Assembly (NCBI RefSeq): GCF_019798055.1
Contig: NZ_JAHOPH010000004.1
Span: 62,001-126,000, forward strand
Direction of reading: 5' to 3'
Origin: Salsipaludibacter albus
Lineage (GTDB): Bacteria > Actinomycetota > Nitriliruptoria > Nitriliruptorales > Nitriliruptoraceae
DNA: 64,000 nucleotides
Shown here: in pieces, positions 27,730-44,709 of the stretch
How the letters are laid out: every line of letters begins with the position of its first letter
How positions within the stretch are numbered: the first letter of the stretch is position 1
Translations under genes and position numbers: made by a program
The notes under the pieces: model-generated
What the model was told of the DNA's origin: nothing
The model's database searches: none
The model's input: only the letters and a program-made list of their open reading frames with translations

Positions 27730-28887
27730 TCAGGGAAGGTCGTCACCGGGAGTCGTGACCTCGGCGCGATCGACGGTCTCGATGATGTGGCGTTCCTGCG
27801 GGTAGTGGCAGGCGGAGGGGTGGTCGTAGTCCCGCTCGGCCAGCTCGGGGGGCTCGTTGATGCACTTGTCGGTGCGGTTGCCACCCGTGGCCTCGTCCTC
27901 CTCCTTCATCTGGTTGAACAGCCAGCAGCGCGTCCGGAACCGACAGCCCGAGGGCGGGTTGGACGGCGACGGCAGGTCCCCCTGGAGCAGGATCCGTTCG
28001 GACGCGGCGCGACGGCGCGGGTCGGCGATCGGGGCCGCCGACAACAGGGCCTGGGTGTAGGGGTGGGTCGGCCGGTCGTAGATCTGTTCCTCGGTCCCGA
28101 TCTCGATGATCTTGCCGAGGTACATCACGGCCACCCGGTCGGCGATGTGGCGCACCACCGACAGGTCGTGGGCGATGAACAGGAAGGCGATCCCGAACTC
28201 TGCCTGGATGTCCTCGAGGAGGTTGACCACCTGGGCCTGGACCGACACGTCCAGGGCCGACACCGGCTCGTCGGCGATGATGACCGACGGGTTGACCGCC
28301 AGGGCACGGGCCACGCCGATGCGCTGGCGCTGGCCACCGGAGAACTGGTGGGGGAACCGGTTGATGTGGTCGGGGTTGAGTCCGACCAGGTCGAGCAGTT
28401 CGGCGACCCGGTCGCGTTGCTCGTTGCGGGGCAGGATGCCGGTGTGGATGCGCCACGGCTCGGCGATGATGTCGCCGACCGTCATGCGCGGGTTCAACGA
28501 CGAGTACGGGTCCTGGAAGATCATCTGGATGTCACGACGCGCGGCGCGCATGTCCTTGTTGGACATCGTGAACAGGTCCTGGCCCTGGAAGAACGCCTCG
28601 CCACCGGTCGGCTCGTGCAGTCGCAGCAGGGTGCGCGCAACGGTGGACTTGCCCGACCCGGACTCGCCGACCAGCCCGAGTGTCTCGCCCGGCCGGATCG
28701 AGAAGGACACGTCGTCGACGGCCTGGATCTGGCCGATGGTGCGCTTGAAGACGATGCCCTGGGTCAGCGGGAAGTGCTTGACCAGGTTGCGCACCTCCAG
28801 CACCGGCTCGTCGCCGGACCGGTCGACGGTCATCTGCTGCTCCGCGGGCTGCATCTGCTGCTCGGCATCGGTGGCGTCACTGGGCAT
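27730..28887 (-). CDS. oppF: oligopeptide ABC transporter ATP-binding protein OppF
   Basis: One of the two ATPases driving peptide import. 385 residues from ATG 28887, overlapping the oppD end by 11 nt. Walker [15 protein letters not shown], signature [15 protein letters not shown], Walker [15 protein letters not shown] and switch histidine [11 protein letters not shown] are all present. The C-terminal oligopeptide extension ([14 protein letters not shown]) contains CRFRTRC, with the next Cys only after a 20-residue acidic insertion. An N-terminal glutamine-rich leader ([12 protein letters not shown]) precedes the ABC domain. Confidence 0.95.
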   Translation of the reverse strand: MPSDATDAEQQMQPAEQQMTVDRSGDEPVLEVRNLVKHFPLTQGIVFKRTIGQIQAVDDVSFSIRPGETLGLVGESGSGKSTVARTLLRLHEPTGGEAFFQGQDLFTMSNKDMRAARRDIQMIFQDPYSSLNPRMTVGDIIAEPWRIHTGILPRNEQRDRVAELLDLVGLNPDHINRFPHQFSGGQRQRIGVARALAVNPSVIIADEPVSALDVSVQAQVVNLLEDIQAEFGIAFLFIAHDLSVVRHIADRVAVMYLGKIIEIGTEEQIYDRPTHPYTQALLSAAPIADPRRRAASERILLQGDLPSPSNPPSGCRFRTRCWLFNQMKEEDEATGGNRTDKCINEPPELAERDYDHPSACHYPQERHIIETVDRAEVTTPGDDLP

Positions 28888-29944
28888 CGACGATCTCCTC
28901 GCTGAAGTGGCAGGCGGCCAGTCGGTCGTCGTCGACCATCGACGCTGCCGGGATGCGCAGCTCGGGGTCCTTGTCCACGCACACCTGCTGGGCGAACCGG
29001 CACCGGGGGTGGAAGGCACAGCCGGACGGACGCCGGGTCAGGTCCGGGGGCGATCCCGGGATGGGCCGCAGGCGGCCACCCTTGACGTCCAGCTGGGGCA
29101 GCGACTCCATCAGGCCGATGGTGTAGGGGTGGGTCGGTGTGTGGTAGACGTCGTCGATCTCGCCGGTCTCGACGATCCGGCCGGCGTACATCACCGCGAC
29201 CCGGTCGGCGACCTCGGCCACGACGCCGAGGTCGTGGGTGATCAGGATCAGGCCCATGCCGGTCTCGGCCTGCAGTTCCGCCAGCAGGTCCATGACTTGG
29301 GCCTGCACGGTCACGTCCAGCGCCGTCGTCGGCTCGTCGGCGATCAGCACGGCCGGGTCCAGCGCCAACGACATCGCGATCATCACGCGCTGGCGCATCC
29401 CGCCCGAGAACTCGTGGGGGTAGGCGTCCAGGCGCTCCCTGGCCGACGGGATCTTGACCCGGTCCATGAGGTCCACGGCGACCTTGCGGGCCTCGGACTT
29501 GGACGTCCCTCGGTGCACGCGCAGCATCTCGGCGATCTGGAAGCCGACCGTGTAGACCGGGTTCAGGGCCGTGAGGGCGTCCTGGAAGATGATCGAGATG
29601 TGGTCACCACGGACCTTGCGGCGATCCTTCTCGGGCAGCTGCAGCAGGTCGATCCCGCGGTAGCGCACCGCTCCCCCGGTGATCGCGCCGGGCGGGCTGT
29701 CGATGATGCCCATGACGGCCTGGGCCGACACGGACTTGCCCGACCCGGACTCGCCCAGGATCGCCAGCGTCTCGCCGGCGTCGAGCTGGTAGTTCACCCG
29801 GTCGTTGGCGACCACCGTGCCGGTGGGCATGGTGAACTCGACCCGCAGGTCCTCGACCTGCAGCAGGGGTGCGTCGGGGTCGACGTCGTGGCCGGCGACC
29901 GTGGAGGCCGACAGCTTGGACGGTACGGACGTGGTGGTGGTCAT
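28877..29944 (-). CDS. oppD: oligopeptide ABC transporter ATP-binding protein OppD
   Basis: The second ATPase of the importer, 355 residues, starting directly after the oppC stop. Walker [16 protein letters not shown], signature [15 protein letters not shown], Walker [15 protein letters not shown], switch [10 protein letters not shown]. The C-terminal region ([14 protein letters not shown]) carries [14 protein letters not shown], the cysteine pattern found in OppD/DppD proteins where an iron-sulfur cluster has been reported. It pairs with OppF beneath OppB and OppC. Confidence 0.95.
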   Translation of the reverse strand: MTTTTSVPSKLSASTVAGHDVDPDAPLLQVEDLRVEFTMPTGTVVANDRVNYQLDAGETLAILGESGSGKSVSAQAVMGIIDSPPGAITGGAVRYRGIDLLQLPEKDRRKVRGDHISIIFQDALTALNPVYTVGFQIAEMLRVHRGTSKSEARKVAVDLMDRVKIPSARERLDAYPHEFSGGMRQRVMIAMSLALDPAVLIADEPTTALDVTVQAQVMDLLAELQAETGMGLILITHDLGVVAEVADRVAVMYAGRIVETGEIDDVYHTPTHPYTIGLMESLPQLDVKGGRLRPIPGSPPDLTRRPSGCAFHPRCRFAQQVCVDKDPELRIPAASMVDDDRLAACHFSEEIVDAQ

Positions 29945-31027
29945 TCAGCGCCCCTTGGGGTCGAAGGCGTCACGCAGCATGTCGCCCATCACCATGAAGC
30001 CGAACACCGTGATGGCCAGCGCCATGCCCGGGAAGAACAGCAACTGGGGAATCTGCAGGATCCGGTCCTGGGCACCCGAGATCATCAGGCCCCACGAGAT
30101 GTTCGGCAGGGCCACGCCCACGCCCAGGAAGGACAGGGCGGCCTCGGCCGAGATGATCACGCCGATGAAGATCGTCGCGTAGACGATCACCGGGGTGATG
30201 CCGTTGGGGATGATGTGGCGCACCATCAGGCGGAAGTCGTTGGCGCCCAGGCTCCGCGATGCGGTCACGTAGTCCTGCTCCTTGCCGGCGATGACCTGGG
30301 AGCGCATCAGTCGCAGCATGGACGGCCAGCCGAACAACGTCAGCACGAATGCCACCTCCACCATGCCGCGGTCCCGCAGCACCGACAGCAGCACGATGCC
30401 ACCGAGGATGGTCGGGATGGCGAACCAGATGTCGGTGATGCGTGCGATGACGGCGTCGATGCTGCGACCGAAGTAGCCCGCGAGGGTCCCGAAGACCAGC
30501 GCGATGATCACCGAGGCCAGCGTCACGATCACGCCGATGAAGATCGAGATCCGCGCACCGAGGATGGTGCGCACGTAGAGATCGCAACCCTGGATGTCGA
30601 AGCCGAACCAGTTGGTCGACGAGGGCCGGCCGCCGTTGGGGGCATTGGGGCTCTGGACCGAGTTGCTGAGCGTGCAGAAGGTCTTGGCCTGTTCCGGGTT
30701 GTCGGGGAACGGGTTGTAGAACCACAGGTAGGCCTGCGGGAACACGGCCATGACCACCATCGCCAGGATCAGGAACAACGCCAGCCAGAACAGCGGCTTG
30801 TGCTTGAGGACCCGCCAGCCGTCGGCCCACAGGCTGGTCGGGCCGCCGACCTCCTCCGCGCCACTGGCATCGGCCAGCTCGATGTCGCGCACCAGCTCGC
30901 CGTGCTCGCCGGTCCGGGCGTGCTCGACCTTGCGGTGCCCGCCGGTGCCACCGACCGCTTCCTCGCCGGTCGCGGGGTCGTCGGTCTCGTCGCGATTCTC
31001 GTGCTTGGTGTCGAGGTGGTCACTCAT
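29945..31027 (-). CDS. oppC: oligopeptide ABC transporter permease OppC
   Basis: A 360-residue inner-membrane permease. The N-terminal 75 residues are long, charged and cytoplasmic; the first helix is PLFWLALFLILAMVVMAVFP. A periplasmic loop with FDIQGCDLYVRTILGARIS leads to five helices; the EAA loop RSLGANDFRLMVRHIIPNGI contacts the ATPases. ATG 31027 overlaps oppB by 8 nt. Confidence 0.94.
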   Translation of the reverse strand: MSDHLDTKHENRDETDDPATGEEAVGGTGGHRKVEHARTGEHGELVRDIELADASGAEEVGGPTSLWADGWRVLKHKPLFWLALFLILAMVVMAVFPQAYLWFYNPFPDNPEQAKTFCTLSNSVQSPNAPNGGRPSSTNWFGFDIQGCDLYVRTILGARISIFIGVIVTLASVIIALVFGTLAGYFGRSIDAVIARITDIWFAIPTILGGIVLLSVLRDRGMVEVAFVLTLFGWPSMLRLMRSQVIAGKEQDYVTASRSLGANDFRLMVRHIIPNGITPVIVYATIFIGVIISAEAALSFLGVGVALPNISWGLMISGAQDRILQIPQLLFFPGMALAITVFGFMVMGDMLRDAFDPKGR

Positions 31028-32006
31028 AGCGGATCCTCGGGTCGAGCCAGGCATACATCACGTCCACCAGCAGGTTGGAGATCATGAAGATCACCACCAG
31101 GAAGGTCGTCACCCCGACGACCACCGGACCGTCGGAGCGGATGATGCCCTCGAAGACGGTCCGACCGATGCCGGGGATGTTGAAGATGCCCTCGGTGATG
31201 ATCGCCCCACCCATCAGCGCCCCCAGGTCGATGCCCAGGTAGGTGATGACGGGGATGAGGGAGTTGCGCAACGTGTGGCGCCCGATCACGCGGGTGCGGG
31301 GCAGGCCCTTGGCCGTGGCCGTCTTCACGTAGTCCGCCCGCAGGTTCTCGTTCAGCGAGGTCCGCGTCAGCCGCGCGATGTAGGCCAGGGACGTGGCTCC
31401 CAGCACCATCGCGGGCAGGATCAACTGCCCGAAGGTGGCCTGGGCCGCGTTGACCGGGGCCCAGCCAAGTCTCACCCCCACGATCAGCTGGGCGGCGTAG
31501 CCCGCCACGAACACGGGGATCGCGATCACCGCCAGGGTGGACACGAGGACGAGGTTGTCGGCGAACGAGCCGCGTCTGAGGCCCGCGATCACCCCCGCGG
31601 AGATGCCGAGGACGATCTCGAACACGAACGCCATCAGGGCGAGCTTGGCGGTCTTGGGGATGGCGTCGGCCATGATGTCGCTGACCGGCCGGCGGTTCAG
31701 CGAGTACCCGAACTCGCCCTGCAGGACCCCGGCGAAGCCGTCGCCCGGCTCGCCCGCGATCTCCTGGTCGAGCGTCGGGTCCTGCGGGATCAACCCGATG
31801 TACTTGCCGTACTGCTCCAGCAGGGGATCCTCGAGGTTGTAGCGATCCTCCAGCACCGCCTTGGTGGTCGGATCGACCGGCTTGTCACCGGCCAGCGCCT
31901 GGATGGGGTCTCCCGGGATGGCGAAGACCATGGCGAAGATCAGGAAGGTCGCCCCGAAGAACACCGGGATGAACTGCAGGATCCTTCGGATGATGTAGCG
32001 AAACAT
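31020..32006 (-). CDS. oppB: oligopeptide ABC transporter permease OppB
   Basis: A 328-residue permease. ATG 32006 is chosen over 32027 because GGGGAG lies 6 nt upstream and MFRYIIRRILQFIPVFFGAT is the family-typical N-terminus. The EAA motif is TATAKGLPRTRVIGRHTLRN, and the last helices end in LDPRIRYE. The substrate-binding gene lies upstream, separated by a strong hairpin at 32145-32177. Confidence 0.94.
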   Translation of the reverse strand: MFRYIIRRILQFIPVFFGATFLIFAMVFAIPGDPIQALAGDKPVDPTTKAVLEDRYNLEDPLLEQYGKYIGLIPQDPTLDQEIAGEPGDGFAGVLQGEFGYSLNRRPVSDIMADAIPKTAKLALMAFVFEIVLGISAGVIAGLRRGSFADNLVLVSTLAVIAIPVFVAGYAAQLIVGVRLGWAPVNAAQATFGQLILPAMVLGATSLAYIARLTRTSLNENLRADYVKTATAKGLPRTRVIGRHTLRNSLIPVITYLGIDLGALMGGAIITEGIFNIPGIGRTVFEGIIRSDGPVVVGVTTFLVVIFMISNLLVDVMYAWLDPRIRYE

Positions 32007-32144
32007 CGACGACTCCCCTCGAGACATGCGCCGGGGTCACGACGGCTGCGGGTCATGCTAGGCGTCGTGCCGGCCAACGTCCTGCCGGACCGCGGGGGTG
32101 TGCCGTCAACGCACCGCGCGCCACGAACTGCCTGCTGACATGCC

Positions 32145-32177
32145 CCGGGGGGAGCAGGACGAGCCTGCTCCCCCCGG
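32145..32177 (-). terminator. 14-bp hairpin between oppA and oppB
   Basis: Perfect 14-bp arms (32145-32158 and 32164-32177; CCGGGGGGAGCAGG and its complement) with a 5-nt loop lie 26 nt after the oppA stop. It would end most transcripts after the binding protein, or protect their 3' ends, leaving lower permease expression by read-through. Confidence 0.8.
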
Positions 32178-32202
32178 ACGGGTCATGCGTGGTTCGGGTG
32201 GA

Positions 32203-34038
32203 TCAACCGTGCCAGCTGGCAGCCAGCTCGAGGTCGATCGGGAACCCGAGGTAGTTGAAGGACGAGGTCGCTTCCTCGATGTAGCGGTCGCCGAACTCGT
32301 CCTGGGCGGCGGTGATCTCCGCGAGCGGCACCTGGTCCATCACGTCCAGCGCACCGGAGCGCAGGTCGTTGTAGCCCGTGGTGTCCTCGGCGTAGATCTT
32401 GTAGGTGATGGAGTCCACGTTCGGACCCTCGCCACCGAAGTCCGGGTATGCAGTCGTCGCGACCTGCACGTCGTGCTCCCACGAACCGTCCATCATGAAC
32501 GGACCGTTGCCGACCGGGGCCTCGCCCCAGGCGTTCAGGGCGTCGGCGCCCTGCTCAGCGGCCTCGAAGAACGACGGAGGCAGCGGGTCGAACGCGTTGT
32601 ACAGCAGCACCAGGGGGAGCTGCGGGAACGGCGCGTCCAGGGTAATCTCGATGGTCGTGTCGTCCACGGCCTCGATGCCCGAGATGGTGTCGGTCGACGG
32701 CGGCGAGTTCTCGCAGTCCGCGACCTCTTCCCCGACCTCGGCCGCAACCTCGGCGTCGACGTCCTCCTGGGTGGCCTCACGGGTCCCACAGGCAGACACG
32801 TCGCCGTAGCCGGCGAACTGGGGCAGGCTGAAGAAGTAGCTGTTCTGCGCGGCGTTCGGGGCGTACGCACCCCAGTTCCACGCGTCCACGAACGACTGCG
32901 CCGTCACCGGCGACCCGTCGTGGAACGTCCAGCCCTCGTTCAGGGTGATCGTCCACTCGGTGCCCTCGTCGTTGGACTCGAAGCCCTCGGCGACCTCGTC
33001 GAAGACGATCTCACCGGAGTCCTTGTCGAGGCTCCACAGACCCGAGAACAGGCCGTTGACGACCTCGGACCCGCAGGTCTCGTTGGTCATCGAGCCGAAC
33101 AGGGAGTTCTGCGGCTCACAGACGTAGACGGACACGTCGCCGTCCTGGCTCTCGACCTCGGTCACGTTGAGTGCCTGGAACGAGTCGAAGCTGACGTTGG
33201 ACACGTCCTCCGAGTACACGGCCTGCAGCAGCCCGTAGAACATCGGGACGATCGGCAGCTCCTCACAGAGGATGTCACCGGCAGCCTGGTAGTCGGTCAC
33301 GGCCTCCTCGAGGGACTTCGAGTCGCCAGCCTGGACGGCCGCGTCGAACTCCTCGTTGGAGAACCCGGTGTGGTTGGACGAACCGGCGGTCGCGTGGATC
33401 GGGCCCAGGAAGTTGCCCGGCGACGGGTAGTCCATCAGCCAGCCGAGACGGAACGGACCGTCGACCTCGGCGTTGTCGAGCTTGTCGAGGTAGTCACCGA
33501 AGGGCAGCGACTCGAACGCGACGTCGGAGACACCCAGCGTGTTCTGCAGCTGGTTGCTGACGGCCTCGACCCACTCCTCGTGGCCTGCACCGGAGTTGAA
33601 CCAGAAGGTGATTGGACCAGCGTCACCACCGGCCTCCTCCCACAGTGCAGCCGCCTCTTCGGGGTTGTACTGGAGGTTGGGGCAGAAGTCGCCACCGCGA
33701 TAGCCGACGAAGGTCGGGGGCCAGAAGTCGTCGCCCGGGGCACGCGTGCCCTGGAAGATGACGTCCACGATCTCCTGCTTGTTGATCGCCATGGACACGG
33801 CCTGGCGACGACGCACGTCGCTCCAGTCGTAGCCGTCGCCACCAGCGGTGCCTTCTTCCGAGGGCGCAGCGCTGGCGTCGGGGGCCGCAGACTCGGTTGA
33901 GGTCTCGGTGGACGTCTCGGTGTCGGTGGAGGTCTCGGTGTCGGTGGTCTCCGGCTCGTCGCCGCCTGAACAGGCAGTCAGTACGAGCGCACTCACCGCG
34001 AGGGCGCCGACGAGGCGGCGCATCTTGCGTGTCTTCAT
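32203..34038 (-). CDS. oppA: oligopeptide-binding lipoprotein OppA, circularly permuted
   Basis: Expected to capture peptides for OppBCDF. ATG 34038 has AAAGGA upstream; signal peptide RRLVGALAVSALVLTAC ends in lipobox Cys22; a Thr/Ser/Glu-rich linker runs to about residue 69. The SBP family-5 fold then appears with its halves exchanged. Residues 70-297 are what is normally the C-terminal half (DVRRRQAVSMAINKQEIVDV, RLGWLMDYPSPGNFLGPIHA, PMFYGLLQAVYSEDVSNV). Residues 300-611 are normally the N-terminal half (DVSVYVCEPQNS, WTITLNEGWTFHDGSPVTAQ, VGNGPFMMDG, LRSGALDVMDQVPL) and end at SSFNYLGFPIDL plus a few residues, just where DVRRRQ should follow. The frame is intact, with one start, one stop and one signal peptide, so this is a circular permutation. 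Only the position of the cut is inferred. Confidence 0.9.
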   Translation of the reverse strand: MKTRKMRRLVGALAVSALVLTACSGGDEPETTDTETSTDTETSTETSTESAAPDASAAPSEEGTAGGDGYDWSDVRRRQAVSMAINKQEIVDVIFQGTRAPGDDFWPPTFVGYRGGDFCPNLQYNPEEAAALWEEAGGDAGPITFWFNSGAGHEEWVEAVSNQLQNTLGVSDVAFESLPFGDYLDKLDNAEVDGPFRLGWLMDYPSPGNFLGPIHATAGSSNHTGFSNEEFDAAVQAGDSKSLEEAVTDYQAAGDILCEELPIVPMFYGLLQAVYSEDVSNVSFDSFQALNVTEVESQDGDVSVYVCEPQNSLFGSMTNETCGSEVVNGLFSGLWSLDKDSGEIVFDEVAEGFESNDEGTEWTITLNEGWTFHDGSPVTAQSFVDAWNWGAYAPNAAQNSYFFSLPQFAGYGDVSACGTREATQEDVDAEVAAEVGEEVADCENSPPSTDTISGIEAVDDTTIEITLDAPFPQLPLVLLYNAFDPLPPSFFEAAEQGADALNAWGEAPVGNGPFMMDGSWEHDVQVATTAYPDFGGEGPNVDSITYKIYAEDTTGYNDLRSGALDVMDQVPLAEITAAQDEFGDRYIEEATSSFNYLGFPIDLELAASWHG

Positions 34039-34343
34039 GAAGTGCGTCCTTTGTAGATGAGTCGGGCCCTACGATCACGGTAGGAGCCGATGATGGGAAC
34101 AGTACCGAGCCACGCGAGGGATTGTCCGCATGGGCGTTCGCTCGGCGAACACCTCGGGTGCAGCCCCGTTCGGGGGCGCGTTCCCGGCAGCGAGGCTACC
34201 GGACAGTGGTCACGCGGACAGGATGGGCGCCCGCCGACTCCGGTCGACCCCACTGCAGCACGGGTGTGCGCCTGCTCAGCCCCCGAAACGCGCTTCGTGC
34301 GCGAAACGCACGCGTCGTGGCCGACCGGAGGCTGGTGCGGTGA
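34039..34343. other. intergenic region between pgk and oppA
   Basis: 305 nt with no supported gene. It should hold the oppA promoter and, at 34068-34084, an inverted repeat CCTAC-N7-GTAGG near it that may be an operator. Nearer pgk, CGAAACGC is repeated directly (34284 and 34302) around a small palindrome. No clear terminator for pgk is seen. Confidence 0.45.
34068..34084 (-). promoter_or_regulatory. inverted repeat upstream of oppA
   Basis: CCTAC (34068-34072) and GTAGG (34080-34084) flank 7 nt, 30-46 nt before the oppA start. The position fits an operator or a 5' leader hairpin; neither role is proven. Confidence 0.3.
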
Positions 34344-38596
<4,253 letters not shown>

Positions 38597-38600
<4 letters not shown>

Positions 38601-39574
38601 TGGCGACCCACGTCGCGGTGGGCCACCACGACGGGCTGGTCGATCGAGGAGGCGAGGTAGTCGGCCACGTGCTCGGCGATGGCCACCGAACGGTGCTTGC
38701 CACCCGTGCAGCCGATCGCGATGGTCAGGTAGCGCTTCCCCTCGCCGACGTAGCCGGGGACGACCACCTCCAGCAGGCGTTCGAAGGCGTCGACGAACGG
38801 CTCGGTCTCGGGTTGGCCGAAGACGTAGTCCCGGACGGCGTCGTCCAGTCCCGTGTAGGGGCGCAGGGCGTCGACCCAGTGCGGGTTGGGCAGGAACCGG
38901 ACGTCCATCACCATGTCGGCGTCGCGGGGGGCGCCGTACTTGAAGCCGAACGACAGCACCTTGACGCGCAGCTTGGCGTGTTGTTCGTCACCGAGCAGGC
39001 CGATGATCCGGTCGCGGAGCTCGTGGACGTTGAGGTCACTGGTGTCGACGACGATGTCGGCGAGCCCGCGGATCTCGACCATCTGGGTCCGCTCGTCACG
39101 GATCGCCTCGAGCACGCCCTGGTGGTCGCCTGCGGCAGGGTGGCGACGGCGGGTGGACTCGAACCGCGCCACCAGGGTGTCGTCGTCGGCCTCGAGGTAG
39201 ACGATCCGGACGTTGGCGCCCTCGACGCCCAGGGTGCGCACCACCTCGACCAGGTCGGGGAAGAACGCCCGCCCGCGGACGTCGGCGACCACGGCGAGCC
39301 GCTCGACGTCGCCGCCGGGTCCGAAGGCCAGGTCTCGCACCTTGGGGATCAGGGCGGGCGGGAGGTTGTCGATCACGAAGTAGTCGAGGTCCTCGAGGAC
39401 CTTGGCGACCTGGGTGCGTCCTGCTCCGGACAGCCCGGTGATCACCACGATCCGGGGACGCTCGAGGGCCGCTTCGACCTCCTGCTCGGCGGAGCGGGCC
39501 GCGTCGACGTCGGCCTCGCTGGGATGGTCGTCGTCGGTCGTGGCGGCCACGGTGGTGGCGGCGTCATCGGTCAC
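38597..39574 (-). CDS. rapZ: RNase adapter / nucleotide-binding protein RapZ
   Basis: A 325-residue P-loop protein. GTG 39574 (GGGGAG upstream) gives a 40-residue acidic N-terminal leader before the domain. Walker A is ITGLSGAGRTQVAKVLEDL with Arg in place of the usual Lys, a form I recall as common in actinobacterial RapZ. The C-terminal domain has FGFKYGAPRDADMVMDVRFL and IGCTGGKHRSVAIAE. In E. coli RapZ senses glucosamine 6-phosphate; the actinobacterial partner is not known. Confidence 0.93.
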
Positions 39575-39603
39575 GTCGTCTCCCCGGAGTGATGTCCACG
39601 AGC

Positions 39604-41535
39604 CTAGGCCTTGAGCTGGTCCTTGATCCGGTCGGCCAGGGTGGCGGACACCCCGGGCACGCCGGACAGTTCGGTGGCCGACGCCTCGCTGATCGCCTTG
39701 GTGGACCCGAAGCGCCGCAGCAGGGCGCGGCGACGGGTCGGCCCGATCCCCTCGATCTCCTCGAGCTCGCTGGTCGTGATGCTGCGACGTCGCCGGGTGC
39801 GCTGGTAGGTGACCGCGAACCGATGGGCCTCGTCGCGGACCTGCTGGACCAGGTACAGCGCGTCGGAGCCACGTGGCAGGACGACCGGGCGGGCCCGGCC
39901 GGGCCGGTGCAGCTCCTCGAACTTCTTCGCCAGGGCCGCGAAGTCGACCCCGTCCAGCACCTCGGCGGTCTCGTCGTCGTCGGTGTCCACCTCCACGGCA
40001 CCGAATCCCTCCAGGGCCGCGGTCAACTGCCCCCGGCCACCGTCGACGATCACCAGGCCGGGTGGGTACGAGAACTTCTCCGGGTCGGCGTCCGGGTCGT
40101 GGCGTTCGTCCACCAGGCGCTGGAAGCGACGGCGGATGACTTCCTCCATCGCCGCGAAGTCGTCGTTGCGGTCCTGGGAGAGCTTGAACCGGCGGTAGGC
40201 GTCCTTGCGGGCCAGCCCGTCCTCGAACACGACCATCGACGCCACGACCTCGGTGCCACCGAGGTGGGAGATGTCGTAGCACTCGATGCGCAGCGGGGCG
40301 TCCACCAGGCCCAGCGCCTCCTGCAGCTCGCGCAGCGCCGCCGAGCGGGTCGTGAAGTCGCTGGCCCGCTTGAGCCGGTGACGCTGGAAGGCCTGGCGGG
40401 CGTTGTCGGCCACGGTCTTGACCAGGTCGACCTTGTCACCACGCCGGGGCACGGTGAACCCGACCGATGTGGTGGGGCGTCCACGGCTGCCGGCCGTGGC
40501 CTCGTTGCGCAGGTCGGCCAGGAGGTTGGACAGCGCCTCGGCGTCGTCGGGCTCGCAGTCCACGTACAGCCGCGGGGGCACGTCGTCGCTGCGCTCGCTG
40601 TACAGCTGGAGCAGGAACGAGGTCATCAGCTCGGACGGGGACAGGTCCTCGACCTTGTCCACGATCCAGCCCTTGCGCCCGGTCACCCGGCCGTTGCGCA
40701 CGAAGAAGGCCTGGACGGCGGCCTCGAGCTCGTCACCGTGGACCGCGACCACGTCGAAGTCGTCGCCCTTGTCCGACACCATCTGCTGGCGGGCCAGCAC
40801 GCGGCGGGCGTCCCGCAGCTGGTCACGCAGGCGCGCCGCGCTCTCGAAGTTGAGCGACGCGGCCGCCTGGTCCATCTCGGTCTCGAGGCGGGCCAGCACC
40901 TCGTCGGTCGTGGTGCCGTCGAGGAAGTCCCCGAGCTCGTCGACCAGGGCGCGGTGGTCGTCGTGGCTGATCCTCCCCACACAGGGCGCCGCGCACTTGC
41001 CGATGTCGGCGAGCAGGCACGGACGACCCGAGCGCTCGGCCCGTTCGTAGACACCCTTGGAGCAGGTCCGCACGGGGAACAACCGGGTCAGGAGGTCGAG
41101 CGTCTCGCGGATCGCGTAGGCGTGGGCGTAGGGGCCGAACTTGCGATCGCCCTTCGCGACCCGGCCCCGGGCCACCCGCGCACGCGGCACGTCCTTGGAG
41201 GTGGTGAGCACCAGGTGGGGGTAGGACTTGTCGTCGCGATAGCGGACGTTGTAGCGCGGCCGGTGCCGCTGGATCAACGTGTACTCGAGGTGGAGGGCGT
41301 CGACCTCGTTGTCGACCACGATCCACTCGACCGCGCGTGCCGCCCGCAGCATCGCGCGTGTCCGTGGCTGGATGTTGTGCCAGGCCCCGAAGTAGCTGCT
41401 GACCCGGCTGCGCAGCGACTTGGCCTTGCCCACGTAGATCACCCGGGCGTCGGCGTCCTTGAACTGGTAGGAGCCGGGCGCGTCGGGGATCGTGGACGGC
41501 TCGGGCCGGAAGGCCGTCGCGGGGTTGGGGGCCAT
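39604..41535 (-). CDS. uvrC: excinuclease ABC subunit C
   Basis: The nuclease of nucleotide-excision repair, making both incisions. 643 residues: GIY-YIG domain (PGSYQFKDADARVIYVGKAK), a cysteine-containing region (CLLADIGKCAAPCVG), UVR motif (SLNFESAARLRDQLRD), RNase-H-like endonuclease (ECYDISHLGG, IVDGGRGQL) and C-terminal tandem HhH (IEGIGPTRRRALL, LSGVPGVSATLADRI). The ATG is 4 nt from the uvrA stop, so uvrA and uvrC are one operon. Confidence 0.97.
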   Translation of the reverse strand: MAPNPATAFRPEPSTIPDAPGSYQFKDADARVIYVGKAKSLRSRVSSYFGAWHNIQPRTRAMLRAARAVEWIVVDNEVDALHLEYTLIQRHRPRYNVRYRDDKSYPHLVLTTSKDVPRARVARGRVAKGDRKFGPYAHAYAIRETLDLLTRLFPVRTCSKGVYERAERSGRPCLLADIGKCAAPCVGRISHDDHRALVDELGDFLDGTTTDEVLARLETEMDQAAASLNFESAARLRDQLRDARRVLARQQMVSDKGDDFDVVAVHGDELEAAVQAFFVRNGRVTGRKGWIVDKVEDLSPSELMTSFLLQLYSERSDDVPPRLYVDCEPDDAEALSNLLADLRNEATAGSRGRPTTSVGFTVPRRGDKVDLVKTVADNARQAFQRHRLKRASDFTTRSAALRELQEALGLVDAPLRIECYDISHLGGTEVVASMVVFEDGLARKDAYRRFKLSQDRNDDFAAMEEVIRRRFQRLVDERHDPDADPEKFSYPPGLVIVDGGRGQLTAALEGFGAVEVDTDDDETAEVLDGVDFAALAKKFEELHRPGRARPVVLPRGSDALYLVQQVRDEAHRFAVTYQRTRRRRSITTSELEEIEGIGPTRRRALLRRFGSTKAISEASATELSGVPGVSATLADRIKDQLKA

Positions 41536-41539
41536 GCCG

Positions 41540-44419
<2,880 letters not shown>

Positions 44420-44600
44420 GTCGTGTTGCCTCGGAGGGACTGGTCGGCGGGCGGGAGGGAGATGCGTCGGGGTGGCGGAGGCCGGTCGGGCGACCACCAA
44501 CGCCGTGCTGGCCACCAGTCATCCCGGACGCGCCAGCCGACACCTCCGAGTGTATCCCTCCCCACGACACCCGAACAGACGTTCGCCCCACCCTCCGGGC

Positions 44601-44638
44601 GTGATGGCTCCGTCCGGCCCACCGGAACCAGCACTCAC
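44601..44638 (+). repeat. 38-bp hairpin repeat R1
   Basis: Arms GTGATGGCT...TCCGG and CCGGAACCAGC...CTCAC around CCCA. First of five copies; the inner 5-bp stem is perfect and the middle has a conserved internal mismatch. Confidence 0.85.
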
Positions 44639-44671
44639 GCCCGACGGCTCGGCCACCTGCCATCTCCAGCC

Positions 44672-44709
44672 GTGATGGCTCGGTCCGGCTCCCCGGAACC
44701 AGCACTCAC
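44672..44709 (+). repeat. 38-bp hairpin repeat R2
   Basis: Same arms as R1 with loop CTCC, 71 nt after R1 start. Same orientation. Confidence 0.85.
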
